From Kibdelosporangium aridum (GTDB taxonomy: Bacteria; Actinomycetota; Actinomycetes; Mycobacteriales; Pseudonocardiaceae): a stretch of DNA of 64,000 nt. A model generated the notes under the pieces. The model had not been told where the DNA came from. It worked only from the letters and a program-made list of their open reading frames with translations, and ran no database searches. Every line of letters begins with the position of its first letter. Within the stretch, counting starts at the first letter, position 1. Positions 52,990 to 61,408 of this stretch are shown here, piece by piece. The DNA is taken from NCBI RefSeq assembly GCF_900176515.1, contig NZ_FWXV01000001.1, forward strand, positions 1,312,554 to 1,376,553, given 5' to 3'. The position numbers and the translations under genes were made by a program.

Positions 52990-54315
52990 TCAGGTCCCGG
53001 CCTTGACGGCTTGCTTGGCAGTTCGCAGGCCGAGCTCCTCGGTCGGTACGTGGTACGTCTCGCGGCCGCTGGCGACAGCGACGATGTTGACGGCGCACAG
53101 GGCCGCGGTGAACACCGCGACGATGGTCCAGCCTGAGCCGTCGATCGCGGCGGCGATGGTCGGTGCGAACCCCGCGATGGCGAAGCCGATCTGCGTACCG
53201 ATCGCCATGCCGGACAACCGGACCTCGGTTGTGAACATCTCGCCGTAGAAGGCGGGCCAGATACCGTTGGTCGCGCTGTAGACCACGCCGAACATCAGGA
53301 TGCCGACCACGAAGATCATCGGGTAGTTCCCGGCCGAGATGGCGCCGAGATAGGCGAACATCAATGCGGCGCAGCCAACGGATCCGGCGATGAAGACCGG
53401 TTTGCGGCCGATCCGATCGGCGATGGTGGCGCACAAGGGAAGCGCGATCAGCGCGGCGACGTTGGCGAGCACACCGACCCACAACATGGCCGACCGATCA
53501 AGGTGGACGGTGTTCACGGCGTAGCTCAGCGCGTAGACGCTGAAGATCGTGCTGACCGAAGCGATGATCGACGCGAACACCACGCGCAGGACGTCACGCC
53601 AGTGGTCGCGGAACAGCACTGCGACCGGAAGCCTGGCGACGCCTTCGGTGGCGACCTGTCGTTCGAACACCGGGGTCTCGTCCAGCTTGCGCCGGATGAC
53701 GTACCCGGCGACGACGACGATGAAGCTGGCCCAGAACGGAATTCGCCATCCCCAGGACAGCAGGGCCTGTTCCGGGAGCGCGGCCACGGGCAGGAAGACC
53801 GCTGTGGCAAGGATTTGGCCTGCCTGCGTGCCGCTCAGGGTGAAGCTCGTGTAGTACGCGCGGCGGTGCGCCGGGGCGTGTTCGAGAGTCATGGAGTTGG
53901 CGCCCGCCTGCTCACCTGCCGCTGACAAACCTTGGAGCAGGCGTAACACCACCAGCAGAACCGGAGCCAGCACCCCAGCCTGGTTGTACGTGGGCAGGCA
54001 CCCGACAAGGAACGTCGCGACGCCCATCAGCAACAGGGTGAACACGAGCACTTTCTTGCGGCCGTAGCGGTCGCCGATGTGACCGAGGAGGAACGCGCCG
54101 ACCGGGCGAGCCGCGTAGCCGACGCCGAACGTGGCCACGGCAAGCAGCGTGCCAGTGGCCGGATCGGAGGCGGGGAAGAACACCTTGTTGAACACCAGAG
54201 CCGCGGCGGTGCCGTAGATGAAGAAGTCGTAGTACTCCAGTGCGCTGCCGATCCACGCGGCGATCGCGGCTTGCCTGGGTTTGCCCACCGGGTGCGTGCT
54301 CGCGGGTGGTGTCAC
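52990..54315 (-). CDS. MHS-family MFS transporter (probable shikimate/quinate importer)
   Basis: The product is 441 aa with about 12 transmembrane segments. The metabolite:H+ symporter signatures are GSALEYYDFFIYGTAAAL at the N-terminus and GHIGDRYGRKK. MHS transporters carry shikimate, alpha-ketoglutarate or related acids. The neighbouring QsuB and shikimate dehydrogenase genes and a shared promoter element make shikimate or quinate the likely substrate. The GTG start at 54315 follows AGAGGAG. Confidence 0.88.
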   Translation of the reverse strand: MTPPASTHPVGKPRQAAIAAWIGSALEYYDFFIYGTAAALVFNKVFFPASDPATGTLLAVATFGVGYAARPVGAFLLGHIGDRYGRKKVLVFTLLLMGVATFLVGCLPTYNQAGVLAPVLLVVLRLLQGLSAAGEQAGANSMTLEHAPAHRRAYYTSFTLSGTQAGQILATAVFLPVAALPEQALLSWGWRIPFWASFIVVVAGYVIRRKLDETPVFERQVATEGVARLPVAVLFRDHWRDVLRVVFASIIASVSTIFSVYALSYAVNTVHLDRSAMLWVGVLANVAALIALPLCATIADRIGRKPVFIAGSVGCAALMFAYLGAISAGNYPMIFVVGILMFGVVYSATNGIWPAFYGEMFTTEVRLSGMAIGTQIGFAIAGFAPTIAAAIDGSGWTIVAVFTAALCAVNIVAVASGRETYHVPTEELGLRTAKQAVKAGT

Positions 54316-54358
54316 GTCGTGCTCCTCTGTCGGGCGGCGTTGCGAAACAGCGGGGCTT

Positions 54359-54382
54359 AGGTACGAACTAGATAGTTAATTA
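54359..54382 (-). promoter_or_regulatory. Shared 24-bp operator, site A (transporter)
   Basis: Read on the minus strand, TAATTAACTATCT then AGTTCGTACCT. It differs at 4 of 24 positions from site C and 5 from site B. The core AACTA-TC-TAGTT is a dyad. It lies 44 bases upstream of the transporter start. Confidence 0.7.
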
Positions 54383-54571
54383 AGATGAGGTGAGGGTCGG
54401 TTGTCAAGGCCGCTCCGGAAGCCGTGTCCACCTTTCCGGCATCATGAAACGCACTTTCCGGCACAGCGAAGTCGCCGCACGGGTCGGCGGCGGCGATTTC
54501 GCCGTGCCGGAGTGGTCAACTCACTGTGTCGGAGTGGTGGACACGGGCTTGGCGGGCGAGCGGGGAGTCGG

Positions 54572-55204
54572 TCAGCGGGCGGTGAGGTGGGCGAGGACGA
54601 GGTCGCCGAGCAGCTTGCGGTAGTGCTCACGGAGTCCCGGGTCCAGCATGTCCCGCTTGAAGATCGCGTTGAAGGTGTGCCGGTTCGCGGTGCGGAACAC
54701 GCAGAAGGCGCTGATCACCATGTGCACGTCGAGTGGGTCCACGTCGTCGCGGAACACGCCGGCCTCGCGGCCTCGCTCGAGGATCGTGGCCAGTACGTCC
54801 AAGGCGGGGTTGGCCAGGCCGGGCAACACCGACGAGCGGGCGATGTGCTCGGCGCGGTGGATGTTCTCGATGCTGACCAGCCGGACGAAGTCCGGGTGCG
54901 ACTCGTGGTGGTCGAACGTGAGCTCGGCCAGCTGGCGGATGGCGTCGGCCGGGTCGAGGTGCTCGACGTCCAGTTCCTGCTCGATGCTGCGGATACCGGC
55001 GTACGCGCGCTCCAGTACGGCGATGTACAGCTGTTCCTTGTTGCCGAAGTAGTAGTAGATCATCCGCTTGGTGGTGCTCATCCGGGCGGCGATCTCGTCG
55101 ACCCGGGCGCCCGCGTAGCCCTTGTCGGCGAATTCGGCGGTGGCGACGTCGAGGATGTCGGCGCGGGTCCGGTCGGGATCCCGGCCGCGGTCCGGTGCGG
55201 CCAA
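54572..55204 (-). CDS. TetR-family repressor of the shikimate locus
   Basis: The product is 210 aa. The helix-turn-helix is ARVDEIAARMSTTKRMIYYYF. The C-terminal domain (EHLDPADAIRQLAELTFDHH onward) resembles the TetR_C domain of aromatic-acid regulators. The TTG start at 55204 follows AAAGGCGAG. It is divergent from the QsuB-like gene, with operator site B between them. This implies autoregulation and control of the transporter and the shikimate dehydrogenase through sites A and C. Confidence 0.9.
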   Translation of the reverse strand: MAAPDRGRDPDRTRADILDVATAEFADKGYAGARVDEIAARMSTTKRMIYYYFGNKEQLYIAVLERAYAGIRSIEQELDVEHLDPADAIRQLAELTFDHHESHPDFVRLVSIENIHRAEHIARSSVLPGLANPALDVLATILERGREAGVFRDDVDPLDVHMVISAFCVFRTANRHTFNAIFKRDMLDPGLREHYRKLLGDLVLAHLTAR

Positions 55205-55254
55205 CGACTCGCCTTTCGTGGTGGTGAACGGGTGTGTTCACTGTAGCCGGGGGC

Positions 55255-55278
55255 TAAGTAACTATCTGGTACGTTCAT
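55255..55278 (+). promoter_or_regulatory. Shared 24-bp operator, site B (qsuB/TetR)
   Basis: TAAGTAACTATCT then GGTACGTTCAT. One mismatch to site C in 24 bases. It lies between the divergent TetR gene and the QsuB-like gene. Confidence 0.8.
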
Positions 55279-55306
55279 TACATCCCACTTACCGAGGGAG
55301 GCGACG

Positions 55307-57094
55307 ATGCGTTTGGACATCGCGACGGTCTGCTTGTCCGGCACTCTCGACGACAAACTGGCCGCCGCGGGGCGCGCGGGCTTCCACGGTGTGGAGATCT
55401 TCGAGAACGACCTGGTCGTCTCGCCGTGGTCGCCGGGTGAGATCCGGCAGCGGTGCGCCGATCTCGGCCTGTCGATCGACCTGTACCAGCCGTTCCGTGA
55501 TTTCGAGGCGGTGCCGCCGGACGTGTTCGCGGCGAACCTGCGCCGGGCTGAGCGCAAGTTCGACGTGATGGCACAACTGGGCGCGGACACCATGCTGGTG
55601 TGCTCGTCGGTGTCACCGGACGCGGTCGACGATGACGACCTTGCCGCCGAGCAGCTGCACGAGCTGGCGGCCAGGGCGGCCGACCGCGGCATCCGGATCG
55701 CGTACGAAGCGCTCGCGTGGGGCCGGTTCGTGAACACCTACGAGCATTCGTGGCGGATCGTCCGCCGCGCCGGCCACCCCGTGCTCGGGCTGTGCCTTGA
55801 CAGCTTCCACGTGCTGTCCAAGGGAAGCGAGATCGGCGGGATCAAGGTGATCCCCGGCGGGAAGATCTTCTTCCTGCAACTGGCGGACGCTCCGCGGCTG
55901 CGGATGGACGTACTGCAGTGGAGCCGGCACCACCGGCTGTTCCCTGGGCACGGTGATTTCGATCTGAGTGCCTTTCTCGGCGCGGTGGCGGCCACCGGAT
56001 ATGCCGGCCCGCTGTCGCTTGAGGTGTTCAACGACGTCTTCAGGCAATCGGATCCGGCTCGTACCGCGGTCGACGCCATGCGGTCCTTGCTTGTCCTGCA
56101 GGAGGAAACCGCACGCAGGGGGACGGCGGAGATGCGCGTCGCCGACTTGCCAGTCGTCCCGGCGCCAGACGGATACGCGTTCGTCGAGCTGACCGCGCCG
56201 GATCCGGCCGGAGTCCTTGCCTCGATGGGTTTTGTCTACACCGGACAGCATGATTCCCGCCCAGCCCAGCTGTGGCACCAGGGTGACGCCCGGATCGTGG
56301 TCCGTCCCGGCACGGATGTACGGATCGACGCACTGGGCGTGGCGACTGCTGATCCCCTCGGCGCGGCGCAGCGCGCCGAGCGACTGCTTGCTCCTCGTCT
56401 GTCTGATATGGACTATGACGATCCCGGTGTGCGAGCGCCCGACGGCGTCGGCGTTGTCTTCTACCGTCCGGAGAACGACTGGATGGCGGAGTTCACGCCC
56501 GCGGACCCCGCGCTGGTGAACACCTGCGGCATCACCGGAATCGATCACATCTCACTGACCGCGCCGTTCGACGACTTCGACCAGATCGCCTTGTTCTACC
56601 GCGCCGCGCTCGGTCTGGAAGCGGAGCCGGAGACCGAGTTCGCGGCGCCGTTCGGACTGATCCGGAGCCGTTCCTCGGCTGATCGGGATCGACGGATCCG
56701 TATCGCGCTGAACGTGGCCGCCCTGCGCCGCGGTGATTGGGCGCCTGCCGTCGCCGAGCCGCAGCACATCGCCTTCACGTCGGACGATGTCGTCGCCAGT
56801 GCCAAGGCGATGCGCGAGCTTGGCGCACCACTGCTCGACATTCCCGGCAATTACTACGACGATCTCCTCGCGCGGTTCGACTTCTCGGCCGAGCGGCTGA
56901 AGGTGTTGCGCGAGCATTCAGTGCTCTACGACCGTGACGAGCACGGTGAGTTCCTCCACTTCTACACGCGCATGCTGGGATCACGTGTGTTCTTCGAGGT
57001 GGTTCAACGCATCGACGGCTACGCGGGCTACGGCGTTGCCAACTCGCCGGTGCGCATGGCCGCACATCGGCAGTTCAGGCTGACGCACGGGTGA
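55307..57094 (+). CDS. qsuB: 3-dehydroshikimate dehydratase, QsuB-like two-domain protein
   Basis: The product is 595 aa. The N-terminal half is a xylose-isomerase-like TIM barrel (MRLDIATVCLSGTL, FHGVEIFENDLVV, YEALAWGRFVNTYEHSW, GHGDFDL, LSLEVFND), matching bacterial 3-dehydroshikimate dehydratases that make protocatechuate. The C-terminal half is a VOC/4-hydroxyphenylpyruvate-dioxygenase-like domain with metal-ligand positions GIDHISL, PQHIAFT and FFEVVQR. QsuB of Corynebacterium has the same fusion. GAGGGAGG precedes the ATG. The 3' end overlaps the convergent shikimate dehydrogenase by 20 bases. Confidence 0.92.
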   Translation: MRLDIATVCLSGTLDDKLAAAGRAGFHGVEIFENDLVVSPWSPGEIRQRCADLGLSIDLYQPFRDFEAVPPDVFAANLRRAERKFDVMAQLGADTMLVCSSVSPDAVDDDDLAAEQLHELAARAADRGIRIAYEALAWGRFVNTYEHSWRIVRRAGHPVLGLCLDSFHVLSKGSEIGGIKVIPGGKIFFLQLADAPRLRMDVLQWSRHHRLFPGHGDFDLSAFLGAVAATGYAGPLSLEVFNDVFRQSDPARTAVDAMRSLLVLQEETARRGTAEMRVADLPVVPAPDGYAFVELTAPDPAGVLASMGFVYTGQHDSRPAQLWHQGDARIVVRPGTDVRIDALGVATADPLGAAQRAERLLAPRLSDMDYDDPGVRAPDGVGVVFYRPENDWMAEFTPADPALVNTCGITGIDHISLTAPFDDFDQIALFYRAALGLEAEPETEFAAPFGLIRSRSSADRDRRIRIALNVAALRRGDWAPAVAEPQHIAFTSDDVVASAKAMRELGAPLLDIPGNYYDDLLARFDFSAERLKVLREHSVLYDRDEHGEFLHFYTRMLGSRVFFEVVQRIDGYAGYGVANSPVRMAAHRQFRLTHG

Positions 57095-57968
57095 GGTCGC
57101 CGAAGTGGCGCACCATCCGCGCGATGTCGGGTTCCCGCCCGGTGAACAGCCGGAACGCGTCGGCGGCCTGGAAAACGACCATGCCGCCGCCGTCGAGCAC
57201 ACGGCACCCCTTGGCCCGCGCGGTGACCAGCAATTCGGTGTTCAGCGGCCGGTACACCACGTCAGCGACCCAGAGATGCGGCATGATCAGGCTGGCGGGC
57301 AAGGGAAGTCCCGGGTATGCGGCCATTCCCGTCGGTGTCGCGTGCACCAATCCATCGGCTTTGCCCAGGGCACGCGGCAAATCGTCGTCCACACGCCCCA
57401 TCTCGGCTCGATCGTCGCCAAAACGGCGACGCAGTGAGCGGGCGAGCGCATCACCGCGCTCCCACTCGGTGTCGAAGACGTGGACAGTTCCTGTGCCCAT
57501 GGTCAGCAAGGCGTGTGCCGCGGCAGCGCCCGCCCCGCCCGCGCCGAGCAGAACCACCCTGTCGACCGAAACTTCGGGCAGGCCAAGAGCGAGGTTGCGG
57601 GCGAAGCCGGAGAGATCCGTGTTGTGGCCGATGGTTTTGCCGTCGGAGAAGACCACTGTGTTGACGGCGTGCAGGGCGTCCGCTTCGGGGGAGAGGTCGT
57701 CGAGGTGGTCGAGCACGAGCTGCTTGCACGGGTGGGTGATGTTAAGTCCGTCGTAGCCCGACAGCCGGGCGGCGGCGAGGAGCTCGCCGACGTTTTCCGG
57801 CGGCAGCCCGAGCGTGGTCAGGTCGAGCGTGCGGTAGAGGTAGCGCAGTCCCAGTTCGTCCGCTTCGCGTTCGTGCAGTGCCGGGGTCAGTGACGTCTCG
57901 ATCCCGGCGCCGACAAGGCCGACCAGGAATCGCCTGTTGTCGGGTGGTTCCGCCACACTCCTGCTCAT
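57075..57968 (-). CDS. qsuD: Shikimate/quinate dehydrogenase
   Basis: The product is about 297 aa. The shikimate-binding face is seen in GAGIETSLTPALHEREAD and YDGLNITHPCKQ (catalytic Lys replaced by the neighbouring CK pair). The NAD(P) site is VVLLGAGGAGAAAAHAL. The early SLTPALHE variant and the acidic residue after the second strand (VFDTEW) point to the NAD-dependent catabolic quinate/shikimate type rather than biosynthetic AroE. The ATG at 57968 is preferred over 57974. Site C lies within 10 bases of it, suggesting a very short or leaderless transcript. Confidence 0.88.
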   Translation of the reverse strand: MSRSVAEPPDNRRFLVGLVGAGIETSLTPALHEREADELGLRYLYRTLDLTTLGLPPENVGELLAAARLSGYDGLNITHPCKQLVLDHLDDLSPEADALHAVNTVVFSDGKTIGHNTDLSGFARNLALGLPEVSVDRVVLLGAGGAGAAAAHALLTMGTGTVHVFDTEWERGDALARSLRRRFGDDRAEMGRVDDDLPRALGKADGLVHATPTGMAAYPGLPLPASLIMPHLWVADVVYRPLNTELLVTARAKGCRVLDGGGMVVFQAADAFRLFTGREPDIARMVRHFGDLTRASA

Positions 57969-57977
57969 CGCCATACT

Positions 57978-58001
57978 ATGAACGTACTAGATAGTTACTT
58001 A
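57978..58001 (-). promoter_or_regulatory. Shared 24-bp operator, site C (shikimate dehydrogenase)
   Basis: Read on the minus strand, TAAGTAACTATCT then AGTACGTTCAT. It is 23 of 24 identical to site B. It ends 4-10 bases from the start codon, so a bound repressor would block initiation directly. Confidence 0.8.
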
Positions 58002-58035
58002 TACCTGAAGTGCGTTGGATCCGGGGTTGGCTTGA

Positions 58036-59478
58036 TCACTCGGGGACGACGACGGACTTGGCCGTGCGAGCTGCGGTCGAGCCGTTGCAGAGTGCTGTAT
58101 GGCCGGTGAACACCTGACGTGCCGAGCAGCCTTCGTCATCGGTGACCACCAGTTTGACCACGAAGACGCCTGGCCGGTTGTAGACGTGTTCCGGCTTGGG
58201 GCCGCCATCACGCAGAGTGGTGCCGTCGCCGAAGTCCCAGTCGTAACGGGCGATTTCGCCGTCCGGATCGCGTGAAGCGGTGGCGTCGAATCGGGTTGTG
58301 CGGCCTGGCATCGCAGTGAACGACGCCTTAGGTCCCTGGTTGGGCAGGACCGCGACCGAGTCGAAAGCTGGTCCGATTCCGTTGGCCGGGAACGGTGAGC
58401 CTGAGACCTCGCGTGGCACGGGTGTGATGGCGAACCCGGACACGTTGTTGCTGACAAAGTTGCTGACGTACAGCCATTTTCCGTCCGGCGTCGTGCTGAT
58501 CCCCACCGGACCGACTCCGGCCTCCACCCGGGACTGAACGCGGTGCAGGGTTCCCTTGTCGTCTATGGAGAACGTCCACACGCCGTCTTCCTCGGGCGTG
58601 TGCACCGGACGGCTGGCGACACTGGCGACGTAGAGGTGGCCGCCGTCGGGGGCAACCGCGACGCCTTCGGGTGTCCTCGGCGCCGGGAACGGTGAGCCTG
58701 GCACCGGAGTGAGCGAGCCGTCGTACCCGATCCGGAACCCGTGCACGTCATCGCTTTCCAGACATGCGACGTACAGGAACATGCCATTCGGCGTGATGCC
58801 GATCCCGCCACCTGCCGCGCCGATCGGCACCGGGGGCCGGGCCGCACCCAATGTCCCGTCCGGACGCAGCGGGAACGTGACGATCACGTCCGGGTCTTGG
58901 TCGACCGGAATACCGTGGCTGACGAACAGAAATCGGCCGTCCGGGCTGACCGCGACGTTCCTGGCTTCAGGAAATCCCGTGGGAACCGGATCACCGCGCC
59001 GGGCGATGGTTCCATCTGGGTGGACAGCGAAAACCGTCACGGTCCCGGACAGTAGGTTCGAGACGTAGAGGGTGTGGCCGTTCGGGGCCATGGCGATTCC
59101 GATCGGCGTGTCGCCGCGGGTCTCCACCGGCTGGCCATTGCGTGCAAGCCTGCCATCGCTGGCCACGGCGTATGGATGAACCGTGTCCTCTTCAAGCGCC
59201 ACAACGTAGGCGTACTTGCCGTTCGGGGTGAACACGATTCCCCGCGCTCCCGCTCCGGTCGCCACCGGGTCGCCAAGCGGATCAAGCGTGCCGCCCCGGC
59301 CGACTGTGTAGACCGAGACGTTGTGCGGTCCGGTCTCGGTGAAGTTGCGCCCGCTGGTGGTGACGTACACCGGCCGGCCAACCGAACCGTCGTGTTCGTC
59401 CGCTGTGGCTGTCGGGACAACCAGACCGCTTCCCACCACTACACTCAGAAAAACTGCCGCAAAACCATGCCGTACCAC
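58036..59478 (-). CDS. Secreted beta-propeller (lactonase-like) protein with C-terminal PKD domain
   Basis: The product is about 480 aa. It starts with a GTG at 59478 (after GGGGGTG), giving a signal peptide (MVRHGFAAVFLSVVVGSGL). About seven repeats of the type TPNGKYAYVVAL / APNGHTLYVSNL / SPDGRFLFVSHG form a 6-phosphogluconolactonase-like/YVTN beta-propeller. A PKD domain follows (FDATASRDPDGEIARYDWDFGDG). Two late Cys (GCSARQ, ALCNGS) may pair. It is probably an extracellular carbohydrate- or protein-binding protein. Lactonase activity is unproven. Confidence 0.85.
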   Translation of the reverse strand: MVRHGFAAVFLSVVVGSGLVVPTATADEHDGSVGRPVYVTTSGRNFTETGPHNVSVYTVGRGGTLDPLGDPVATGAGARGIVFTPNGKYAYVVALEEDTVHPYAVASDGRLARNGQPVETRGDTPIGIAMAPNGHTLYVSNLLSGTVTVFAVHPDGTIARRGDPVPTGFPEARNVAVSPDGRFLFVSHGIPVDQDPDVIVTFPLRPDGTLGAARPPVPIGAAGGGIGITPNGMFLYVACLESDDVHGFRIGYDGSLTPVPGSPFPAPRTPEGVAVAPDGGHLYVASVASRPVHTPEEDGVWTFSIDDKGTLHRVQSRVEAGVGPVGISTTPDGKWLYVSNFVSNNVSGFAITPVPREVSGSPFPANGIGPAFDSVAVLPNQGPKASFTAMPGRTTRFDATASRDPDGEIARYDWDFGDGTTLRDGGPKPEHVYNRPGVFVVKLVVTDDEGCSARQVFTGHTALCNGSTAARTAKSVVVPE

Positions 59479-59607
59479 AACGACACACCCCCATGTCGCC
59501 CGATGCCCCCGACCGGGCCCGTCAGCCACGCTTCGCCGTCGCGCTTATCCGGTCAAGGGGTTGACCGATCAAGCACGGCAATGGCCCGGGCCAACCGACT
59601 GAAGGAC

Positions 59608-59638
59608 AGCCCGGCGCTGTTACGGCCAGCGCCGGGCT
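59608..59638 (-). terminator. 12-bp hairpin downstream of the LPMO gene
   Basis: AGCCCGGCGCTG (59608-59619) pairs perfectly with CAGCGCCGGGCT (59627-59638) around a 7-base loop. It lies 24 bases past the LPMO stop and upstream of the beta-propeller gene, so it separates the two transcripts. Confidence 0.75.
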
Positions 59639-59661
59639 GAGGTGCTTGGTACTGCGGTGGG

Positions 59662-60318
59662 TCAGCCGAAGTTCACGTCGCTGCACCACATGTAGGTCTG
59701 GTCGAGGTGTGAAGCCTGCCAGATCGTGAAGACGATGTGGTGTCCTCTGTAGCCAGAGGTCTGGACGTTGAACGTGATGTCCTTCGCCGGCGGGTATCGG
59801 CCCGTCTGCGTGATGAAGTCGAGGTTTCCCCAACCGAGGCGCTGAGTGGCCGGGTTGAACCCGTTCTTGCTGACGTAGACACGGAAGTAGTCGGCACCGT
59901 GGCTGGCCTGGTCGTACAGGTGCATCGTGAAGTTGCTGCCGACGTTGGTCGTCTTCCACTGTCCGAGGTTGTTCAGGGAGTTGTTGCGCGAGAGACCGTT
60001 GCTGCACAGTTGCCCGTCAGGGGTCGAGCCTTGGAAGTTACCGCCAAGGCCGTCCCGCAAGGCGCTCATCCAGTTCCACATGGTGTCGGGATTGGCCTGG
60101 AAGGCTTGCCAGCACATGGGGTCTTGTTGCTGCATGGCAGGGTTGGTGTGGTTGTTGCCCCAGGTTTTCCAGCATTGGTAGGCGCGAGTGGCGGGACTGA
60201 CGATCGTGCCGTGGGCCGAAGCCGTCGGGGTCCAGATGAACAGGCACGCCAACGCGATGACCAGCGCCAGGATGCCGCGCCGCCTTGCAACGGACCCGGA
60301 GGTTGTGCGTATCCGCAT
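59662..60318 (-). CDS. Lytic polysaccharide monooxygenase, AA10 family
   Basis: The product is 218 aa. It has a signal peptide ending TASA, then HGTIVSPATRAYQCW, which exposes the N-terminal His of the copper histidine brace. The second His lies in ASHGAD or GYRGHHI. YMWCSDVNFG closes the domain. It is a single-domain secreted enzyme without a carbohydrate-binding module. It oxidatively cleaves cellulose or chitin. A CebR box in its promoter favours cellulose-linked control. Confidence 0.92.
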   Translation of the reverse strand: MRIRTTSGSVARRRGILALVIALACLFIWTPTASAHGTIVSPATRAYQCWKTWGNNHTNPAMQQQDPMCWQAFQANPDTMWNWMSALRDGLGGNFQGSTPDGQLCSNGLSRNNSLNNLGQWKTTNVGSNFTMHLYDQASHGADYFRVYVSKNGFNPATQRLGWGNLDFITQTGRYPPAKDITFNVQTSGYRGHHIVFTIWQASHLDQTYMWCSDVNFG

Positions 60319-60348
60319 GGTGGAGCCTCCGTTCTGGCTGATCGAGTG

Positions 60349-60372
60349 CGATCTGGGAGCGCTCCCAGATCG
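60349..60372. promoter_or_regulatory. CebR-type operator
   Basis: The core TGGGAGCGCTCCCA (60354-60367) is identical to the Streptomyces CebR box. Flanking bases extend the perfect palindrome to 24 bp. It lies 31 bases upstream of the LPMO start, so cello-oligosaccharide induction is expected. Confidence 0.88.
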
Positions 60373-60675
60373 GCATCAGGTTATCCGCTACCGACCGAAA
60401 CTGCAATGGCACATTGCGTTAACACGGGTAGCCCGCCCGTCGGGCCGGCATCGGTCCCTGACGTGCCCGTAGTCGGCGTCCCGGCCGCTGAGTCTACTTT
60501 GGACGGTCGTTGGCCGTGGTCGTGCGGCTGGGGTGACGGGGGTGCCCTCGGGTGATGTCAAGCGGAGGTTTGGCGCACGTAAGCCATGCTTTGCCCGGTT
60601 GCTTGGCAGGTGCCGGTGATCTTTGGTGGGGTGGGAGGCAGCAGGACCCGTCAACTGCTTGTCCACGGGAGTGAA
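60373..60675. other. Gene-free stretch between the LPMO and SRPBCC genes
   Basis: Nothing convincing was seen apart from expected divergent promoter space. An open frame running through it into the SRPBCC gene lacks a good upstream start. Confidence 0.4.
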
Positions 60676-61125
60676 ATGCGGATCATCGAGAGCTCGATCG
60701 GGATCGACGCCTCGCCGGACGTGGTCTGGGCGTCGATCGTGGAGTTCGAGGCCTACCAGGAGTGGAACCCGTTCGTCGTCAAGGGGTCAGGCAGCGCGGT
60801 CGTCGGCACCACACTCGACTTCATGTTCCAGCTGCCCGGTGACAAGGCGACCAGGGTCCGGCCGACAGTGCGGATCGCCGAGCCTGGCCGCCACCTGCGC
60901 TGGGAGGGGATCACGGTCCACCGGGTCATCCTGAGCGGGGAGCACGAGTTCATCCTCGAGCCGGTGGGGACGGGCACGAAGCTGCTGCAGCGTGAGTACT
61001 TCCGTGGCCTGGCCGTGCCCTTCATCGACAAGACGATCAAGTGGGCGGAGCAGGGTTTTCATGACATGAACCGGGCGCTCAAGCAGCGCGCGGAGAAAGC
61101 CGCGGGTGTTCCCCAGGGCGAGTAG
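60676..61125 (+). CDS. SRPBCC-domain (START-like) protein
   Basis: The product is 149 aa from the ATG at 60676 (MRIIESSIGIDASPDVVWASI). The helix-grip pattern of SRPBCC/polyketide-cyclase-like proteins is clear: SPDVVWASIVEFEAYQEWNP, a central beta-sheet and a long C-terminal helix (HDMNRALKQRAEKAAG). It binds a hydrophobic ligand in similar proteins. The ligand is unknown. A GGGAG site lies upstream. Confidence 0.85.
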   Translation: MRIIESSIGIDASPDVVWASIVEFEAYQEWNPFVVKGSGSAVVGTTLDFMFQLPGDKATRVRPTVRIAEPGRHLRWEGITVHRVILSGEHEFILEPVGTGTKLLQREYFRGLAVPFIDKTIKWAEQGFHDMNRALKQRAEKAAGVPQGE

Positions 61126-61137
61126 CCAAGCCAGGAT

Positions 61138-61389
61138 TCAGCTTTCGCCTGCGGCACGCACGATCACGGCGGCGCGCAGCAGTGTCAGTTCGGCGACCGA
61201 TGCCTGCCGCCACGCCGGTGTGCCCACCTGGGGCCGGTGCGCGGCGGCGGTCGTGACGAGCATGCAGTCAATGCTGTGCGGGTCGTCGGTGGGCAAGCGG
61301 CCGAGCAAGTCCTTGACTACGGCTCGCCTGCCGTCGACACCGCCGTTGCGGTGCCGGACGGCCCGCGTCGCCTTCACCGACTCAGCCAC
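61138..61389 (-). CDS. Small hypothetical protein, 83 aa
   Basis: The frame has nearly pure G/C third positions from the GTG at 61389 (MAESVKATRAVRHRNGG) to the stop at 61138 (LLRAAVIVRAAGES). The product is soluble and basic at its N-terminus, with no known family. A longer reading upstream of the GTG has poor codon bias and would overlap the divergent membrane gene. The two starts lie about 20 bases apart. Confidence 0.6.
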   Translation of the reverse strand: MAESVKATRAVRHRNGGVDGRRAVVKDLLGRLPTDDPHSIDCMLVTTAAAHRPQVGTPAWRQASVAELTLLRAAVIVRAAGES

Positions 61390-61408
61390 GTTGGTCGGCT
61401 GGAGCCTG

